Source: Burkholderiales bacterium
Lineage (GTDB): Bacteria; Pseudomonadota; Gammaproteobacteria; Burkholderiales; Burkholderiaceae_E
Assembly (NCBI GenBank): GCA_020348765.1
Contig: CP070753.1
Location: 1,734,682-1,742,978, forward strand
Direction of reading: 5' to 3'
Length of the DNA: 8,297 bases
In this document: piece after piece, positions 6,291-8,297 of the stretch
Position numbering within the stretch: position 1 is the first letter of the stretch
Layout of the letters: every line of letters begins with the position of its first letter
Notes under the pieces: generated by a model
The model's database searches: none
The model's input: only the letters and a program-made list of their open reading frames with translations
Told to the model about the DNA's origin: nothing
Translations under genes and position numbers: made by a program

Positions 6291-6820
6291 GCCGATCGCG
6301 CCAGCACGGGGTGACCCTGGTCGAGACCCTGCTGGTGATCGTGCTGGGTGGCATCGTGCTGGCATCGATCGCCGGCGCGATCGCGTTCGCCGGTGGGCGC
6401 AGCGGCGACAGCTGGCCGCTGAAGCAGTCGCTCGCGGTGGCCGAGTCGGTGCTCGGCGAAATCGCGTCCAGGCCGTTCCTGGCCTGCGATGCCGACGGCC
6501 CTGCCCCGCCCGGCTCGGGCACCTGCGCGATCGCGGACGCGATCGGCCCCGAGAGCGGCGAGAGCCGCTACGGCTACGCGACGCCGTTCGATCATCCGAA
6601 CGACTATCACGGGTTCTCGATGCCGGCGCCGCCGGGCGTGCGCAAGCTCGACGGGGCGGCCGTGGCAGGCCTCGCGCAGTACGCGACCGATGTGACGGTG
6701 GCCGCGCAGTCGCTCGACGGCATCCCGGCCGCCGAGGGACTGTGGGTCACCGTCACGGTGACCGGCCCTGGGGGCGGACCGGTGCGCCTGCAGAGCTTCG
6801 TCGCCAGGTACGCGCCATGA
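6275..6820 (+). CDS. mshD: MSHA minor pilin MshD
   Basis: A 181-aa prepilin-like protein. The leader MDRVLSRSRQHG is followed by VTLVETLLVIVLGGIVL; cleavage after Gly12 gives Val at +1 (Phe is usual) and Glu at +5. The GTG at 6275 is chosen because GGAGG at 6266-6270 lies just 4 nt upstream, a strong but closely spaced site; no ATG fits the short leader. Segments typical of MshD are EIASRPFLACDADG (62-75) and FDHPNDYHGF (105-114). Cys71 and Cys84 may form a disulfide. The start lies inside the 3' end of mshC and the stop overlaps the mshO ATG (ATGA). Expected role: part of the minor pilin complex that primes assembly or caps the MSHA fibre. Confidence 0.85.
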   Translation: MDRVLSRSRQHGVTLVETLLVIVLGGIVLASIAGAIAFAGGRSGDSWPLKQSLAVAESVLGEIASRPFLACDADGPAPPGSGTCAIADAIGPESGESRYGYATPFDHPNDYHGFSMPAPPGVRKLDGAAVAGLAQYATDVTVAAQSLDGIPAAEGLWVTVTVTGPGGGPVRLQSFVARYAP

Positions 6821-7674
6821 AGCGCACGGCCGGGCGGGCGGCGAGGCGCGTGTTGAGGCACGCGCGCGGCTTCACGCTGATCGAGCTGATCGTGGTGATC
6901 GTGTTGCTGGGCATCGTGGGCACCCTCGGCGCCGGCTTCATCGCGCGGGCGACCGAGGCCTACCGGGCCTCGGTCACGCGTGCCGAGCTGTCCGACCAGG
7001 CGGTGGTCGCGATCCGACGGCTCGCCCGCGACCTGGCCGGGTCCCTGCCGAACAGCGTGCGGGTCACGGCCGCCGACGGCGGCATGTACCTGGAATTCGT
7101 GCCGGTGCTCGGTGCGGGCCGCTACCGCGCCTTCGCCTCGGTCGGCGCCGAGCCCGGCGGAAACAACCCGCTCGACTTCGCAGCCAGTCCCCCGGACGCG
7201 TCGTTCCAGGTGCTTGGCGCGCCGGTGGACGTACCCGCCGGTAGCGCGCTGGCGATCTACAACCTCGGCACGGCCGAGGCCGACGTCTATGCGGGCAACA
7301 ACCGCCGTGCAACCAGCAGCGTCGGCACCGGCCTCGGCACGATCACGTTCGCTCCAGCGGGTCGGAGCTTCCCGATCGCATCGCCCGAGCAGCGATTCTT
7401 CGTGGTCGCCACGCCGGTCAGCTACTTCTGCAGTGGCGCTGGCATGCTGAGCCGCTACGCGACCTACGGCTGGTCCGCGAGCCAGCCCACGGTCGGCAGC
7501 GGCGGCCTGTCGGCAGCGACCGTCTCGCGGCTGGCCAGCGCGGTCAGTGCCTGCGCATTCGAGCTCGATGCCGGGCTGGCCAACATTGGCTCGGTGCTGA
7601 TCCGGCTGACGCTGGCCCGGGCCGGCGAGACGGTCACCCTGGTGCAACAGGTCAATCTCGATGCGACGCCCTGA
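6817..7674 (+). CDS. mshO: MSHA minor pilin MshO
   Basis: A 285-aa prepilin, long for a pseudopilin as MshO and GspJ-like proteins are. An 18-residue basic leader ending HARG is cleaved before FTLIELIVVIVLLGIVGTL; Glu is at +5 (residue 23). The helix continues through QAVVAIRRLARDLAGSLPNSVRV (61-83), typical of MshO. The distal domain has FFVVATPVSYFC (194-205) and RYATYGW (213-219), and ends in a beta-rich tail (TVTLVQQVNLDATP). Cys205 and Cys246 are the only cysteines. AGG at 6806-6808 lies 8 nt before the ATG, which overlaps the mshD stop by 4 nt. The larger size fits a tip-proximal pilin; this is inference from the pseudopilin family. Confidence 0.87.
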   Translation: MKRTAGRAARRVLRHARGFTLIELIVVIVLLGIVGTLGAGFIARATEAYRASVTRAELSDQAVVAIRRLARDLAGSLPNSVRVTAADGGMYLEFVPVLGAGRYRAFASVGAEPGGNNPLDFAASPPDASFQVLGAPVDVPAGSALAIYNLGTAEADVYAGNNRRATSSVGTGLGTITFAPAGRSFPIASPEQRFFVVATPVSYFCSGAGMLSRYATYGWSASQPTVGSGGLSAATVSRLASAVSACAFELDAGLANIGSVLIRLTLARAGETVTLVQQVNLDATP

Positions 7675-8185
7675 ACCCAGCGCTTCGACGCCGATCCGAG
7701 CGGTCCGGCGTGCGCGCGGATCGATGCTGATCGTGATCCTGTTCTTCATGGTCGCCGGCGGTGCGCTGGCCGCAGCCGTGCTGGCCACGGTGCGCGGCCA
7801 GTCCTCGGCGGCAGCCCTCGATCTGCAGGGCGCCCGGGCCTATTGGGCCGCGCGCAGCGCGATCGAATGGGGCACCTACCAGGTGCTCGATCCGAACAAC
7901 GTGCAGGCACTGCTGCCGGACCAGCTGCCGGCATGCTTCAGCTCGCCGAAGTCGCTGACGCTTCCCGGCGACCTGTCCGGATTCGGTGTCACGCTGACCT
8001 GCCAGCGTTTCCCGGCCAGCGGTGCGCACGAGGAACAGCAGAACCGCGTCGCCGGCTACCAGCTGGTGGCGACCGCCTCGTGGGGCGCCAGCGGGGCGCC
8101 GGACCGGGTCGAGCGACGCATCGAGTCGCGTGTCATCAAGTGCAAGGCCCCGGTGACCGGGACCGCACCCGACTATGGCTGCTGA
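7661..8185 (+). CDS. mshP: MSHA biogenesis protein MshP (PilX/GspK-like minor pilin)
   Basis: A 174-aa protein with a 20-residue basic leader ending RARG, then SMLIVILFFMVAGGALAAAVLATV. This is a pilin-type helix but lacks Glu at +5 (Val instead), as is usual for MshP and for GspK, which sits at the tip and needs no Glu5 docking. After the helix, ARAYWAARSAIEWGTYQ (58-74) is the conserved segment of this family. The rest is a compact domain with Cys at 91, 114, 161 and 174; the last residue is Cys. The ATG at 7661 overlaps mshO by 14 nt, with a weak AGG at 7649-7651. Assignment rests on position in the msh gene order plus these motifs. Confidence 0.8.
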   Translation: MRRPEPSASTPIRAVRRARGSMLIVILFFMVAGGALAAAVLATVRGQSSAAALDLQGARAYWAARSAIEWGTYQVLDPNNVQALLPDQLPACFSSPKSLTLPGDLSGFGVTLTCQRFPASGAHEEQQNRVAGYQLVATASWGASGAPDRVERRIESRVIKCKAPVTGTAPDYGC

Positions 8186-8297
8186 AATCGGGCTCGACCC
8201 CGGGTGGCGCGGGCATGCCGGTGACCGCGACCGGGGACGCGCAGTGGCCAGGCGCGGTTCGAGGCCGGTGGCGCGCCTGCTACTGGCCTGTGCGACC
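8175..8297 (+). CDS. mshQ: Probable MshQ, N-terminal fragment (runs off the right edge)
   Basis: The frame is open from the ATG at 8175, overlapping mshP by 11 nt, to the window end (41 codons). An in-frame GTG at 8244 is a better start: GGGGA at 8233-8237 is 6 nt upstream, and the product would begin MARRGSRPVARLLLACAT, like the start of a Sec signal peptide. In known msh loci the gene after mshP is mshQ, a large exported protein, so the call is mostly by synteny. Too little sequence is present to test it. Confidence 0.5.
   Translation, partial: MAAEIGLDPGWRGHAGDRDRGRAVARRGSRPVARLLLACAT

Noticed and set aside
5532..6365. Upstream extension of mshE to an 849-residue protein
   Set aside because: The extra 278 residues are Arg/Ala-rich, have no family match I can see, and lie antisense to mshC. 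MshEN begins 8 residues after the ATG at 5531.
6607..7788. Minus-strand open frame antisense to mshO
   Set aside because: No domain or start signal. It overlaps well-supported pilin genes.

Overview
The window is GC-rich DNA (by eye about 70% G+C) from a Gram-negative bacterium. The partial leucyl-tRNA synthetase at the left edge has a betaproteobacterial-looking N-terminus (YACSMLPYPSGK just before the HIGH region), and most of the rest is an MSHA-type IV pilus locus. I infer a betaproteobacterium, probably of the Burkholderiales. This rests on pattern recognition, not a database search.

Left part (1-2513): a leuS 5' fragment on the minus strand lies 28 nt downstream of a TetR-family repressor gene of the WHG-domain type, also on the minus strand. 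Divergent from the repressor, on the plus strand, are two membrane-protein genes: a four-helix ABA4-like (DUF4281) protein and a roughly seven-helix protein of a conserved but unnamed family. The repressor and the membrane pair share an unusually AT-rich region (about 915-965). It holds a near-consensus sigma70 promoter for the pair (TTGACG, 17 bp, TATTCT), a probable -10 for the repressor, and a dyad with 9-nt arms that could be the repressor's operator. This small divergent cassette is the least explained part of the window.

Right part (2578-8297): MSHA pilus assembly genes in two divergent blocks. On the minus strand, mshE (assembly ATPase) and mshG (inner-membrane platform protein) overlap by one base. 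The mshE product begins with a textbook tandem c-di-GMP-binding MshEN motif (24 + 5 + 24 residues). On the plus strand, mshC, mshD, mshO, mshP and the start of a probable mshQ follow each other with overlaps of 16, 4, 14 and 11 nt. These encode the minor pilins and tip or accessory factors. A 279-nt G+C-rich region with a perfect 14-bp palindrome separates the two blocks. The major pilin genes (mshA, mshB), mshF and the mshI-N genes are not in the window.

The pilus genes should work together. MshE hydrolyses ATP and drives pilin insertion through MshG. The MshC/D/O pseudopilins, with MshP and MshQ, would prime assembly and form the tip. C-di-GMP binding to the MshE N-terminus would link pilus extension to the surface-attachment state. 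I see no tRNA, rRNA, CRISPR array, insertion sequence or phage gene.
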